Below are positions 9,292 through 18,791 of a stretch of DNA of 64,000 nt, piece after piece (position 1 is the first letter of the stretch; every line of letters begins with the position of its first letter). The stretch spans positions 1 through 64,000 of the forward strand of contig JAWKLR010000016.1 of assembly GCA_041392625.1 (NCBI GenBank). Reading direction: 5' to 3'. The stretch is from M3007 sp041392625 (GTDB taxonomy: Bacteria; Bacteroidota; Bacteroidia; Chitinophagales; Saprospiraceae). The notes below the pieces were generated by a model. It was given only the letters and a program-made list of their open reading frames with translations. It was not told where the DNA came from and ran no database searches. A program made the translations under genes and the position numbers.

Positions 9292-10962
9292 TTATTTCAG
9301 GATATGTTTTACACGTGGACGGTGCGGGGTAATGTCGCCCAGTTTTTCTTTTTTCATTTCTTCGTACTCTGTGAAGTTTCCTTCAAAAAAGACAACTTCT
9401 GCATCATCCTCAAAAGAAAGAATGTGGGTAGCGAGGCGGTCGATAAACCAACGGTCGTGGCTAATTACCATGACACAACCGGCAAACGAATCCAGGGCAT
9501 CCTCCAAAGCGCGAAGGGTGTTCACATCGATGTCGTTGGTAGGTTCGTCCAGCAGCAGTACATTCCCCCCATCTTTCAGGGTCATTGCCAGGTGCACCCG
9601 GTTGCGCTCACCACCGGAACATACACCCAGTTTTTTCTGCTGGTCGGACCCTGTAAAGTTAAAGCGCGAGATATAGGCCCGTGCATTGACGGTGCTGTGT
9701 CCCACCTCTATCAGTTCATTGCCCTGGGAAATGATGTCGTAAATGGTCTTCTCCGGCAACAGGGCTTCGTGACTTTGATCGACGTAGCTCATTTTCACAG
9801 TATCGCCAATTTGCACATCTCCGGCATCGGGTTGTTCCTTTCCGGTTAAAATCCGGAACAGGGTACTTTTACCCACACCGTTTGGTCCGATGATACCCAC
9901 AATGGCATTTTTAGGAATTTTAAAGTCCAGGTTTTCAAAGAGCACGCGGCCGTCATACGATTTAGAAAGCCCTTTTACATCGATCACCTGGTCACCAAGT
10001 CGCTGACCCGGTGGAACCCAAAGTTCGAGTTTGCGTTCTTTTTCTTTTCCTTCATCACCGGCCATTTTCTCATAGGCATTCAAACGGGCTTTCCCTTTGG
10101 CTTGTCGGGCTTTAGGGGCCATACGCACCCACTCCAATTCCCGTTCCAGGGTTTTGCGGCGTTTTTCTTCGGAGCGTTCTTCCTGCGCGAGGCGTTTTGC
10201 TTTTTGTTCGAGCCAGGAAGAGTAATTTCCTTGCCAGGGTATGCCCTCTCCCCGATCGAGTTCTAAAATCCAGCCGGCAACATTATCCAGAAAGTACCGG
10301 TCGTGCGTTACGGCAATTACGGTACCCGGAAAGTTTTGAAGGTATTGTTCCAGCCAGGCTACCGATTCGGCATCCAGGTGGTTGGTTGGCTCATCAAGCA
10401 GAAGAATATCGGGTTGGGTGAGTAACAAGCGTGCCATTGCTACACGACGCTTTTCACCACCGGAGCACACTTTGATAGACCGTTCATCTTCCGGGCAACG
10501 CAATGCATCGGCAAACAAACTGATGCGGTGGTCTACTTCCCATCCGTTCAGGTCTTCGATTTTTTCCATCACTTCACCCTGCTGTTCGATCAGGCGCATC
10601 ATCTCATCATCATCCGTAACCTCGGCAAGTTTTTCTCCAATCTCCTCGTTTTCCTTAAGGAGTTGAATTACCTCGCCCACACCTTCCTCAATAATTTCCC
10701 GGACGGTCTTGTTTTCATCCAACTCCGGCTCTTGGGGCAGGTAGCCGATTTTGTATTGTTTCTCAAACTCAATTTTCCCCTCATAATTCTCATCCAGTCC
10801 GGCGATAATTTTAAGGAGGGTTGACTTACCAGATCCGTTTAGACCCAAAACGCCGATTTTAGCGCCGTAAAAGAATGAAAGCCAGATGTTTTTTAAAACC
10901 TGCTTCTGAGGTGGGAATGTTTTATTCACACCTGACATGGAAAATATGATCTTCTCAGACAT
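9292..10962 (-). CDS. ettA: Energy-dependent translational throttle protein EttA (ABC-F)
   Basis: 556 residues, the standard EttA length. Two ABC ATPase domains are present with no membrane segments. Domain 1 has Walker A GLNGSGKST (near residue 40), signature CSGGEKRR and Walker B LLLDEPTNHLD. A linker rich in Lys/Arg/Glu (about 240-315) is the P-site tRNA-interaction motif region. Domain 2 has GPNGVGKST, CSGGERNR and LLLDEPTNDID; the NDID form is typical of EttA. It binds the ribosomal E site and gates early elongation according to ATP/ADP state. It is one of two ABC-F proteins here, the other being at 44000. Confidence 0.93.
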   Translation of the reverse strand: MSEKIIFSMSGVNKTFPPQKQVLKNIWLSFFYGAKIGVLGLNGSGKSTLLKIIAGLDENYEGKIEFEKQYKIGYLPQEPELDENKTVREIIEEGVGEVIQLLKENEEIGEKLAEVTDDDEMMRLIEQQGEVMEKIEDLNGWEVDHRISLFADALRCPEDERSIKVCSGGEKRRVAMARLLLTQPDILLLDEPTNHLDAESVAWLEQYLQNFPGTVIAVTHDRYFLDNVAGWILELDRGEGIPWQGNYSSWLEQKAKRLAQEERSEEKRRKTLERELEWVRMAPKARQAKGKARLNAYEKMAGDEGKEKERKLELWVPPGQRLGDQVIDVKGLSKSYDGRVLFENLDFKIPKNAIVGIIGPNGVGKSTLFRILTGKEQPDAGDVQIGDTVKMSYVDQSHEALLPEKTIYDIISQGNELIEVGHSTVNARAYISRFNFTGSDQQKKLGVCSGGERNRVHLAMTLKDGGNVLLLDEPTNDIDVNTLRALEDALDSFAGCVMVISHDRWFIDRLATHILSFEDDAEVVFFEGNFTEYEEMKKEKLGDITPHRPRVKHILK

Positions 10963-11168
10963 TGATTACTTTTGTTCCGATTTTAAAATTTAGTGGTTTG
11001 TTGGCATCCGGACAATCAGATGCCGAATTCTCCGGCCGCTAATATCGTTTATGTCCTACAAAGAACCATACGTTTGTTCAATTGTTTCTTAATTGAACAT
11101 TCAAGATTTTACAACCACTATCCAGCAGACCAATTAATTTGCGATTAAACCAGCATCCTTCCTGCTCT

Positions 11169-12776
11169 ATGAATAAAACCCTCCAGCCCTTCGAAAAGGT
11201 CCCGCAGTTTTCAAAAACAGATGTAGCATATGCCTGCAACGACGAAGCACTCTCTCCGTTCTACAAATATCCCTGCAAATTAGAGCAGTTTCGACAGATT
11301 GTTCAGGATAAATCCACGGAAACAACACCACGTGCAGATCTGGTAAAGGTGCTCAAAGAGCAATACCGGCACTTTCCGGACAACCCCTATGTAGACCGGC
11401 ACATCGATGCACTGGCTCAGAAAAACGCCTACACCATTGTCACAGCACACCAACCCAGCCTTTTTCTTGGGCCCTTGTATTTTATTTACAAAGCCATTAC
11501 AGCGATTAACCTGGCCGAGGAAGTTCAGAACGCACTGGACGACGCCCATCCGATTGTACCTGTTTTTGTGTTGGGAAGTGAAGATCACGACCTCGAGGAA
11601 CTGAACCACATTCAACTGTATTCAAAAAAAGTAGTTTGGGAGCCCGGTCTGGAAGGCCCGGTTGGTCCGATACCAACCGACACACTCAAACCCGCTCTGG
11701 AGGAAGTCAAAGAGATTCTGGGCGAAAGTGAACAGGCTGCCTACATATATTCCCGACTTGAAAAAGCCTATTCGGAGCAGCCTACTTTTGCATCAGCTAC
11801 CCAGGCGTTTTTGCACGACTTATTTGGCAGGTATGGCTTGGTGGTTTTAAATATGAATCATCCGGATCTGAAGAAACATTTCATCCCAGTGATGGAGGAG
11901 GAATTGCTGAGTCAGCCTTCATTCAAATTGGTGAATGAGACCATAGAGCAGTTGTCTGACCTGGGATTCAAGGCGCAGGCTAGTCCCAGAGAAATTAACC
12001 TGTTTTATTTAAAAGAAGGGCTTCGCGCGCGGATTGTTCCTGACGGAGACGGATTTCAAATCCACGGAACAGCCATCCGATTTACTCGGGAGGCGATGCT
12101 GGAAGAATTGCATGCCCACCCGGAATATTTCAGCCCCAATGTTGTCTTGCGACCATTATACCAGGAAACGATTCTCCCCAACCTGGCCTATGTGGGTGGT
12201 GGTGGCGAGTTGGCCTATTGGCTGGAGCGCAAAGCACAGTTTGAACACCACGGCCTCAACTTCCCGATGTTGGTTCGACGCAACTCGGTTTTGTGGGTCG
12301 ATGCAGACACCTGCAAACGGGTTCAAAAAATCGGTCTGGACTCCTCGCAGTTGTTTGCAGACACCGATGCACTTATCCGGCAATATGTAGAAAACCATGC
12401 GGAAGGCGAAGTTGATATCTCCGAAGAATTAAATCAACTTGCCCATCTGTTTGATCAACTGGCTGCAAAAGCAGAGGTCAGTGATCCCGGATTGGTAAAA
12501 GCAGTACGTGCGGAGGAAACCCGACAAACCAATGCATTGCAACAAATCCAGGGGCGTTTGGTCCGGGCTGAAAAGCAAAAACACGAACAGGCATTAAACC
12601 AAATACGCAAGATCAAAGACAAATTATTTCCCAATGGCGGCATGCAGGAACGCTCCGAAAACTTCCTGCCCTACTTCCTGAAATACGGGGCTTATTTTCT
12701 GGATACGCTCAAAGAATTCCTGAATCCATTGGAAGAGGGACTGGTCATTATTGAAGATACCGGGGAAGAACAATAA
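11169..12776 (+). CDS. bshC: Putative cysteine ligase BshC (bacillithiol biosynthesis)
   Basis: 535 residues from the ATG at 11169. A TTG 30 nt earlier is also in frame, but the protein aligns naturally from MNKTLQPFEKV. BshC is thought to add cysteine to glucosaminyl-malate, the last step of bacillithiol synthesis. Family hallmarks are TAHQPSLFLGPLYFIYK (about 95-111), the HDLEELNH segment with GSEDHD (about 140), and YVGGGGELAYWLE (about 345), a Rossmann-like nucleotidyltransferase core. A coiled-coil region (about 430-490) follows. It implies bacillithiol as the low-molecular-weight thiol. No bshA or bshB lies in this window. Confidence 0.92.
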   Translation: MNKTLQPFEKVPQFSKTDVAYACNDEALSPFYKYPCKLEQFRQIVQDKSTETTPRADLVKVLKEQYRHFPDNPYVDRHIDALAQKNAYTIVTAHQPSLFLGPLYFIYKAITAINLAEEVQNALDDAHPIVPVFVLGSEDHDLEELNHIQLYSKKVVWEPGLEGPVGPIPTDTLKPALEEVKEILGESEQAAYIYSRLEKAYSEQPTFASATQAFLHDLFGRYGLVVLNMNHPDLKKHFIPVMEEELLSQPSFKLVNETIEQLSDLGFKAQASPREINLFYLKEGLRARIVPDGDGFQIHGTAIRFTREAMLEELHAHPEYFSPNVVLRPLYQETILPNLAYVGGGGELAYWLERKAQFEHHGLNFPMLVRRNSVLWVDADTCKRVQKIGLDSSQLFADTDALIRQYVENHAEGEVDISEELNQLAHLFDQLAAKAEVSDPGLVKAVRAEETRQTNALQQIQGRLVRAEKQKHEQALNQIRKIKDKLFPNGGMQERSENFLPYFLKYGAYFLDTLKEFLNPLEEGLVIIEDTGEEQ

Positions 12777-13101
12777 GCGGCATATTTGCACTCATTCACT
12801 TCTTCTCCATTTTATCTCAGTGTTTATACGTTCCGGGGATAGGTATTAATACCTGTTTTATCTACAAAGCAAGGACTAAACTGGCAATACGCTTGTGAGT
12901 TCTATACATTTGTATGTCCCCCGATACAGGGTTAACTCTCTGGATAGCAGCACTCAAATGTTTCTGTGCTTTTGTATGCTGCACTATTGAGTATCCCTTG
13001 CCCCCTTCCAGATTGTTTGATTAAAAGTGACTCCGTCTGTCCAGACTGAGAACAGGAAGATATGTCCCCCGCAGTTTTTCATTTTTAAACCAAACCAAAT
13101 T
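12777..13101. other. Gene-free spacer before a small hypothetical gene
   Basis: 325 nt with no credible gene. TACATTTG at 12905-12912 (plus strand) fits the -7 promoter consensus but has no clear TTG at -33; it would give the gene at 13102 a leader of about 190 nt. The string TATGTCCCCCG occurs at about 12912 and again at about 13061 within the putative leader. No terminator is visible after bshC. Confidence 0.35.
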
Positions 13102-13362
13102 ATGAACGATTTCACAATAATACTGACAAGACAAGATCAGGCACCGCTTACCACAGGCGATGTAGATCGGATAATCAACGCGGCGGGTGATGGATTAGTT
13201 GGAATGCCGGGAAACCGAACCCTGACTGTTGGTCCACCTGTAAGTTGCACTTTCTCATTTACAAACACCAACCAAAGCGCTGCCACCATTGAGACTGCAT
13301 TGAAAATTGCCGGTCAAGCCATTTTGATGTCGGAAATCGTAGCACGGGTAATTCCTGATTAA
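13102..13362 (+). CDS. Small hypothetical protein (86 residues)
   Basis: I do not recognise a family. The start chosen is the ATG at 13102, because upstream in-frame codons (from 13027) are low-complexity leader. The protein is soluble with no signal peptide and begins MNDFTIILTRQDQAPLTTGD. A segment around GNRTLTVGPP and SCTFSFT suggests alternating beta strands, followed by a hydrophobic helix (AGQAILMSEIVARV). It has its own strong terminator, which supports it being a real gene. Confidence 0.6.
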   Translation: MNDFTIILTRQDQAPLTTGDVDRIINAAGDGLVGMPGNRTLTVGPPVSCTFSFTNTNQSAATIETALKIAGQAILMSEIVARVIPD

Positions 13363-13380
13363 TTCTGGTCTTTATATTTA

Positions 13381-13421
13381 AAAAAACCGTCGCAGGGGGC
13401 TGCCCTGCGACGGTTTTTTTC
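13381..13421. terminator. Bidirectional intrinsic terminator
   Basis: A 17-bp stem (A-run, CCGTCGCAGGG paired with CCCTGCGACGG, T-run) around a 5-nt loop lies between the convergent hypothetical gene (13362) and the symporter gene (13450). Confidence 0.93.
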
Positions 13422-13449
13422 TAGAACCCATGCAAGTTTAGAACAAGGT

Positions 13450-15039
13450 TTATTGAGCAAAATAAATGTAGATGGCAACAACCACAAAGCAGATTGCCCA
13501 ACCAAACTGTTTTACATATCGGAATGGGGTAATGTCCACCTTTTCGGTATATGTCAGTTCAAATGCTTCCGTCCGAGGCTTCATACGGCCGATAAGCAGC
13601 ATAATTCCGACATTCAGGACAAACAAAATCGCCATCACGTGAAGAAAATGCGGGTAGTTGTCGTTTCCAAAAACAAAAGGTTTGAGAATAAACTGACTGA
13701 TCGAGTACAGCACCACCCCGGAAATAATTCCCACCTTGGCCGCAAGTGCAGGCACATATTTAGTGAGATACCCAACCACAATAATCGTTAGGATCGGAAT
13801 GCTGTAGCAGCCATTAACTTCCTGCAAATACCCAAACAGACCATCCGGCGCATAGGCAATAAGTGGCGCAATGAACATGGACATGATTGCAAGGAAAATT
13901 CCAAATAGTTTGCCGTACCGGACCACCGTTTTATCATCAGCATCTTTATTTATGTACGCCTTGTAAACATCGAGTCCGAATAAGGTAACTGAACTGTTGA
14001 GTGCACTGTTGAACGAGCTGAGAATCGCGCCAAAAAGCACGGCAGCAAAAAAGCCCACCAAGCCAAGAGGAAGCACTTCTTTTACCAGCTTCGGATATGC
14101 CTGATCCGGTATTTCCAACTCACCCTTAAAAATATAAAAGGCGATAACTCCCGGGAGCACCACAATCAATGGTCCGAGAATTTTAAAAAATGCAGCCAGC
14201 AGTAAGCCTTTCTGTCCTTCTTTTAAATCTCGTGCTGCCAGCGCCCGCTGAATGATCGCCTGATTGGTTCCCCAGTAGAACAACTGAACCAGCATCATAC
14301 CGGTAAATATGGTTCCAAATGGCACGGTAGCATCTGGCCCGCCGATAGAATTAAACTTCTCTGGTGCCTCACGCAACAAGGTCGCTAACCCGGTTCCTAT
14401 ACTGCCATTTCCAATATGCATCAAGCCATATATCGGAATAAGCAAACCGCCAATCATCAAGCCGATTCCATTGATGGTATCTGAAACTGCAACGGCTTTT
14501 AGTCCCCCGAAAATGGCATAAACAGAGCCAATGATTCCGATGCCCCAAACACACAACCACAAGGCGGTTGTATGACTAATTCCAAAGGCTTGCGGCACAT
14601 CAAACATTGTAACAATCGCAAGCGATCCGGAATACAAAACGATGGGCAATAACACCACAACATAACCGGATAAAAACAGGATAGATGCAATAGTCTTCGT
14701 TGTTTTATCATACCTGGATTCAAGAAATTGAGGCACCGTGGTAATCCCGCCTTTTAAGTATCGGGGGAGGAGAAAAACAGCAGTTACAACCATAGCCATT
14801 GCTGCCAGGGTTTCCCAGGCCATTACCAGAATCCCCTCGGTATAGGCCTGTCCGTTAAGTCCTACAATTTGTTCGGTTGATAAGTTGGTAAGCAACAGCG
14901 ATCCGGCAATTACTCCTGCGGTCAGACTTCGCCCGCCCAGGAAATAGCCTTCAGAGGATGTCTCATCCGTTTTGCGGGTATAGAAATACGATAGAATGGC
15001 TACCAGCAGAGTAAAGCCTAAAAAGGAAAAAATCGTCAT
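13450..15039 (-). CDS. Sodium:solute symporter (SSS family)
   Basis: 529 residues from the ATG at 15039 (MTIFSFLGFTLL); a longer in-frame reading from 15117 adds a poorly hydrophobic head and is less likely. About 14 membrane helices are expected of the SSS/LeuT-fold family. FLGGRSL after helix 1, the GSVYAIFGGLKAVAVSDTIN segment, and the AILSSFNSALNSS stretch in the helix 8 sodium site (paired Ser/Thr) are characteristic. The closest flavour is SGLT-like sugar or inositol transporters. The substrate cannot be assigned, and no catabolic neighbour is present. It is the last gene of a leftward run, with a 168-nt gap after the MscS gene. Confidence 0.85.
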   Translation of the reverse strand: MTIFSFLGFTLLVAILSYFYTRKTDETSSEGYFLGGRSLTAGVIAGSLLLTNLSTEQIVGLNGQAYTEGILVMAWETLAAMAMVVTAVFLLPRYLKGGITTVPQFLESRYDKTTKTIASILFLSGYVVVLLPIVLYSGSLAIVTMFDVPQAFGISHTTALWLCVWGIGIIGSVYAIFGGLKAVAVSDTINGIGLMIGGLLIPIYGLMHIGNGSIGTGLATLLREAPEKFNSIGGPDATVPFGTIFTGMMLVQLFYWGTNQAIIQRALAARDLKEGQKGLLLAAFFKILGPLIVVLPGVIAFYIFKGELEIPDQAYPKLVKEVLPLGLVGFFAAVLFGAILSSFNSALNSSVTLFGLDVYKAYINKDADDKTVVRYGKLFGIFLAIMSMFIAPLIAYAPDGLFGYLQEVNGCYSIPILTIIVVGYLTKYVPALAAKVGIISGVVLYSISQFILKPFVFGNDNYPHFLHVMAILFVLNVGIMLLIGRMKPRTEAFELTYTEKVDITPFRYVKQFGWAICFVVVAIYIYFAQ

Positions 15040-15207
15040 TGTGAATACGCTTTTTGCTGCTATTCCGATCGGAAAGCAGGTTGTAAAAAATGAACTAATT
15101 GTATCCGGCTGGTTCAAAATACCGGAAGCTTCCTGTGGTGGCTATTGGCTAGAGCAAGCAAGTTTATTCAACTACTCGCCGGGTTAAAGTTAATCAAGAA
15201 TTCAAAA

Positions 15208-16875
15208 TCACTCACCTCCGAGCGGCTTGAATTTCTCTCCTTCCGCTGCGTTGGTTCCCGCTTTCTCCTGAAAATAGGCGCTGATACGCTTCAAACTGTT
15301 TTCCAAAGCCTGACTATTTTCATCTACATCCCTCGCAGTTGGGGTGGTATTTCCTTTTCCGGGAAACTCTTCAATATGCAGGGTTTGGGTAGGGAACGCA
15401 AACCGCACGCCAAGGTCATCCGCAAGGACCAGAATGGCATACATCATTTCATGGCGTCCGCGGAGCTCGGCCGTCCAGTTGGGTGCTTCAAAAAATGTAT
15501 ACAACAAAATATTCAGTGAACTCGCTCCAAAACTGTTGAGGTGAACTTCAAAATAGTCTTTCCGGGAAGTCGGATGTTGTAAAATGATTTGTTTGATCCC
15601 TTTTACAAACAAATCAATGGTTGCCGGAGGGGTATCATAGGTGATTCCAATATCCGTTTTGAATCTGCGGTACACTCGAAGCCCCATATTGTCTACCACC
15701 TGGTCTGCCAGCATCCCGTTTGGAACATAGGTAATAGAGTTTGCAAAAGTCCGAATCCGGGTTGACCGGATTCCCACTTCTTCCACTACCCCATCGACAC
15801 TTCCAAAGTGGATCCAATCTCCAATTTGGAAAGGCTTATCCAGAAATATCATGATGGAGCCAAAAAAGTTCTTAACCGTATCTTGTGCAGCAAGTGCAAT
15901 CGCCAAACCACCTATTGATATCCCGGCAAGCAGAGCCGTAACATTTACATCCAAAAAATTGAGTATGTAAATGATACCAACAGACCAGACCAAAATACTT
16001 GCCAGTCGCTTGAGCACGGGAAGTAACTGATCATCCAGGGTATTTTCTGTTCTTTCAGCAACTTTTCGAAGGTTAAAAAACAAGACATTAATAACCTGGT
16101 TGACAATGAAAACCAGAAAGAAAATGTGCAATACACCGAGCCCTTTTAGCACCATTGCGTTGGTCAGGGGTGGCAATTGAAATGCCGGGAGCAAGAAAAT
16201 GAAACTGCGAAGACCAATCCACAAGCCTATCAATCGGGCCAATCGCTTTACGGACTTTCTGACCCCTTCAGAAACACCGAAACGCCGTTTTACAAAGGGA
16301 TAAATTGCCTTGTTGCTGATCCAGCGTACCAGGTAATAGACAACAACAGCACATAAGAAAGCCAGGAACAAGCCCAGCCATTTCCAGATTTCAATATTGA
16401 ATAGCTGTTTTTGCCATTGAGGAGCCTGAAAGAGCGTGGCTACCTTTCCTCCAAATGGAAAGGAATCTTCATACAGCGTCGGCAATGCAGCAATCGTCGT
16501 TCTGGAATAAAACCACCGGTTCCCCACGCGTTCAACATAGATGGCAGGCTCATCCCGATCCAGGAAGTAAATTGCCGAACCGGAAATAGTGTCAAAGTAT
16601 ACATTGCTTTCCGGAAGCCGATTTATATCAATGTACATTCCACGCGCATCCAGTACTTGCTTCAATTTGATTGCATAGGGAATGGCATCCTCTGTGCGCA
16701 TATTAAACGAACGTGCAGCGCTATTGGGCTGGTAGGAATCCCGTTGAAGGTAGTATAAGTGGTTAAAGACAACGGAATAGGGAGTTTCATTTGGACTTTG
16801 TGGTGTATTCTGCGCCTGGAGAGGGCTGACGGCCAACAACAATACAAAGAGGAAAAGTCTGTTTTTTAACAACAT
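15208..16875 (-). CDS. MscS-family mechanosensitive ion channel
   Basis: 555 residues. A signal peptide (MLLKNRLFLFVLLLAVSPLQAQ) precedes a periplasmic domain of about 150 residues, then about five membrane helices. The pore helix region (ALLAGISIGGLAIALAAQD) is followed directly by KNFFGSIMIFLDKPFQIGDW and VEEVGIRSTRIRTF, the classic MscS beta-domain opening. The C-terminal cytosolic domain ends in a charged tail. It releases small solutes under hypo-osmotic shock. The periplasmic N-terminal extension makes it a larger channel than E. coli MscS. It sits 78 nt behind the rhomboid gene on the same strand. Confidence 0.9.
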   Translation of the reverse strand: MLLKNRLFLFVLLLAVSPLQAQNTPQSPNETPYSVVFNHLYYLQRDSYQPNSAARSFNMRTEDAIPYAIKLKQVLDARGMYIDINRLPESNVYFDTISGSAIYFLDRDEPAIYVERVGNRWFYSRTTIAALPTLYEDSFPFGGKVATLFQAPQWQKQLFNIEIWKWLGLFLAFLCAVVVYYLVRWISNKAIYPFVKRRFGVSEGVRKSVKRLARLIGLWIGLRSFIFLLPAFQLPPLTNAMVLKGLGVLHIFFLVFIVNQVINVLFFNLRKVAERTENTLDDQLLPVLKRLASILVWSVGIIYILNFLDVNVTALLAGISIGGLAIALAAQDTVKNFFGSIMIFLDKPFQIGDWIHFGSVDGVVEEVGIRSTRIRTFANSITYVPNGMLADQVVDNMGLRVYRRFKTDIGITYDTPPATIDLFVKGIKQIILQHPTSRKDYFEVHLNSFGASSLNILLYTFFEAPNWTAELRGRHEMMYAILVLADDLGVRFAFPTQTLHIEEFPGKGNTTPTARDVDENSQALENSLKRISAYFQEKAGTNAAEGEKFKPLGGE

Positions 16876-16953
16876 AATTTAATATTTCTTAGCACGTATC
16901 CGCAAGGGAGGGCGGCGCCCCAACTGGGCACTTTTGATAGTCGGCGCGCGTTC

Positions 16954-17625
16954 TTATTTCTTTTCTACAAACCGGTAGCCTACAAAGCGCGTTCGGAAAT
17001 AAAAGCCGATCAACAGGCCAAAAACAAAACCACCAATATGCGCCCACCAGGCAACACCAGCAACTTTACCCGCCGAAGGCCCCAAATTTCCCACCCCTTC
17101 AATCAACTGTTGGACAAACCAATAGCCCAGGAAAAAAATTGCAGGTATATAAAAAATTGTAACGAAAAATAAAACCTTGATCTGAGACTTTGGAAACATG
17201 ACGAGGTACGCACCAAGCACTGCAGAAATGGCTCCGCTTGCACCTACATTTGGTATCAAACTGTCGGGCATGATGTAAATCTGGGCAAATGAAGCAGCAA
17301 GACCGCCAAGCAGGTAAAAAACCACAAATCGAAAATTCCCCACCACTGCTTCCACATTATCCGCAAAAATCCACAAATACAACATGTTGCCAAACAGGTG
17401 CATAAAATCGCCGTGTAAGAATACACTTGTGAGCAGGGTTTCAAGATCGACCCCCACAGTGATTTCTGCAGGGATCATCCCATAATCACGTAGAAACGCA
17501 TTGTAACCCGACTCCAGGAATGTACTTTGCCAGATGAAAATGGCAATATTCAGTACAATAAATCCATAGCTAAAATAGGGCGTATGCCCTCGGGCTATGT
17601 TTTCATCGCCAATTGGTAAAAACAT
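16954..17625 (-). CDS. Rhomboid-family intramembrane serine protease
   Basis: 223 residues with about six helices. The catalytic dyad is visible: Ser130 in GASGAISAVLGAY and His196 in WWAHIGGF. The HLFGNMLYLWIF segment with conserved His and Asn (about 76-87) belongs to the same active site. Rhomboids cleave membrane-anchored substrates within the bilayer; the bacterial substrate here is unknown. It lies between rnpA (165 nt away) and the MscS gene on the same strand. The family and an active dyad are clear. Confidence 0.92.
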   Translation of the reverse strand: MFLPIGDENIARGHTPYFSYGFIVLNIAIFIWQSTFLESGYNAFLRDYGMIPAEITVGVDLETLLTSVFLHGDFMHLFGNMLYLWIFADNVEAVVGNFRFVVFYLLGGLAASFAQIYIMPDSLIPNVGASGAISAVLGAYLVMFPKSQIKVLFFVTIFYIPAIFFLGYWFVQQLIEGVGNLGPSAGKVAGVAWWAHIGGFVFGLLIGFYFRTRFVGYRFVEKK

Positions 17626-17790
17626 GAAATGGTGTGCTGTTTAAAACCTGAAATAACCCAATGAAAATTGAGTAGCAGGACAAAATAACACATAACTCGG
17701 CGAAGTGCCAAATAGCCCAGGGTAGAGACGCGATTCATTGCGTCTAAATCTATAGAAAAACAATTACTACAAATAAAAGGAATAACCGGG

Positions 17791-18177
17791 TCAGGACTTT
17801 TCCGGATAGGGAAATTTGCGAATCATTTTCTTAATTCCGCGTTCGATTTCATCGTACGGCAGGGATTCTTTGGCCACATAAACCAGCATGACATTGAGCG
17901 GACCTAATTCAGCCTGCTGCAAATGATCCAGCCATTCGGCTTTATTCAACCGATACGCTTCCCGCATCCTGCGCTTGAGCAGATTCCTGCTAACGGCAGT
18001 TTTAAAATTGCGTTTGGGAACACTGAAGGCCACCTGAGTTGGGAGGCCTTCCGGAGCAGGAGTCCAGGCAATCCGTACAGGGTATGCCATATAGGAATTG
18101 CCAGCTGCAAATATGCGGCTGATCAATTTTCGGCTTTTCAGCCGTTCATGGCTTGAAAAAGTGAGATCCTGGTTCAC
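17791..18177 (-). CDS. rnpA: Ribonuclease P protein component
   Basis: 128 residues, the usual size. The RNR signature region is intact: TAVSRNLLKRRMREAYRLNK. The N-terminal HERLKSRKLISRIFAAG fits the substrate-binding cleft. It assists the RNase P RNA in removing tRNA 5' leaders. It follows rpmH by 178 nt, a conserved arrangement, with a hairpin between the two genes. The RNase P RNA gene was not seen here. Confidence 0.95.
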   Translation of the reverse strand: MNQDLTFSSHERLKSRKLISRIFAAGNSYMAYPVRIAWTPAPEGLPTQVAFSVPKRNFKTAVSRNLLKRRMREAYRLNKAEWLDHLQQAELGPLNVMLVYVAKESLPYDEIERGIKKMIRKFPYPEKS

Positions 18178-18285
18178 AGATTGGCAAGATAAGCAGATGC
18201 ACCGAAATACAATTCACTACAGCCTGCTGCCCACACATTTATTCTGAAATTACCCTAAGACAGGCAACTGCAACAAATATAACGA

Positions 18286-18313
18286 GCGTCACTCTGCTAA
18301 TGCAAAGTGACGC
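18286..18313 (-). promoter_or_regulatory. Hairpin between rpmH and rnpA
   Basis: Arms GCGTCACT (18286-18293) and AGTGACGC (18306-18313) are perfect inverted repeats with a 12-nt loop, 42 nt after the rpmH stop in the direction of transcription. No U-tract follows, so it may be a processing or attenuation element rather than a terminator. Confidence 0.6.
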
Positions 18314-18355
18314 CCGCAGGTACAGCCAGGCTGTTACCATATTATGTACGCCGAG

Positions 18356-18511
18356 TTATTTTACGCGCATTTCATCAGACACGCTCAATTTTGCGCGTCC
18401 TGCTTTGCGGCGTCGGGTAATCAATTTACGGCCGCTTTTAGTCTTCATACGACTGCGGAAACCATGTTTGTTTTTGCGCTTACGGCGCGAAGGTTGATAA
18501 GTACGTTTCAT
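18356..18511 (-). CDS. rpmH: 50S ribosomal protein L34
   Basis: 51 residues, too short for many gene callers but unmistakable. It begins MKRTYQPSRRKRKNKHGFRS and continues with RMKTKSGRKLITRRRKAGRAK, matching the strongly basic L34 family. A C-terminal extension SVSDEMRVK is common in Bacteroidota. L34 binds 23S rRNA in the large subunit. It heads the rpmH-rnpA unit and has an almost perfect Bacteroidota promoter 41 nt upstream. Confidence 0.97.
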   Translation of the reverse strand: MKRTYQPSRRKRKNKHGFRSRMKTKSGRKLITRRRKAGRAKLSVSDEMRVK

Positions 18512-18551
18512 CGCTATACATCAGTATTATTGCATTCCAAAAATCGGAGCG

Positions 18552-18581
18552 CAAAGGTAATTTGCTTTAATTGAACAACAA
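18552..18581 (-). promoter_or_regulatory. Bacteroidota housekeeping promoter of rpmH
   Basis: On the minus strand, TTG (18579-18581), 19 nt, then TACCTTTG (18552-18559). This matches the TTG-N19-TAnnTTTG consensus exactly and sits about 40 nt before the rpmH start, as expected for a highly expressed ribosomal gene. Confidence 0.85.
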
Positions 18582-18791
18582 AGAAAAACGCTTCTATTTT
18601 TTCCAGAAATCCTGATCACTAGATTCTGCCTCTATTTATTGTTTTGTTAAGGCTGCAAATACAACTCAATATCCGGGCTCAAAAAAGGCAATAAAATGGT
18701 AGGATCGCGACAAAAGTCCGGGTTAAAATTCTCTTAAGTGACCAAGATCACGAAACGATCCGTTTAAAATAGTGTTTCTTTGCAGTTCGAT

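Noticed and set aside
9304..9849. Plus-strand open frame of 181 codons opposite ettA
   Set aside because: Antisense to highly conserved ABC-F motifs; no recognisable protein features.
13027..13101. Upstream extension of the 86-residue hypothetical protein to 13027
   Set aside because: The added 25 residues (TPSVQTENRKICPPQ...) have no coding character and the ATG at 13102 gives a cleaner start.
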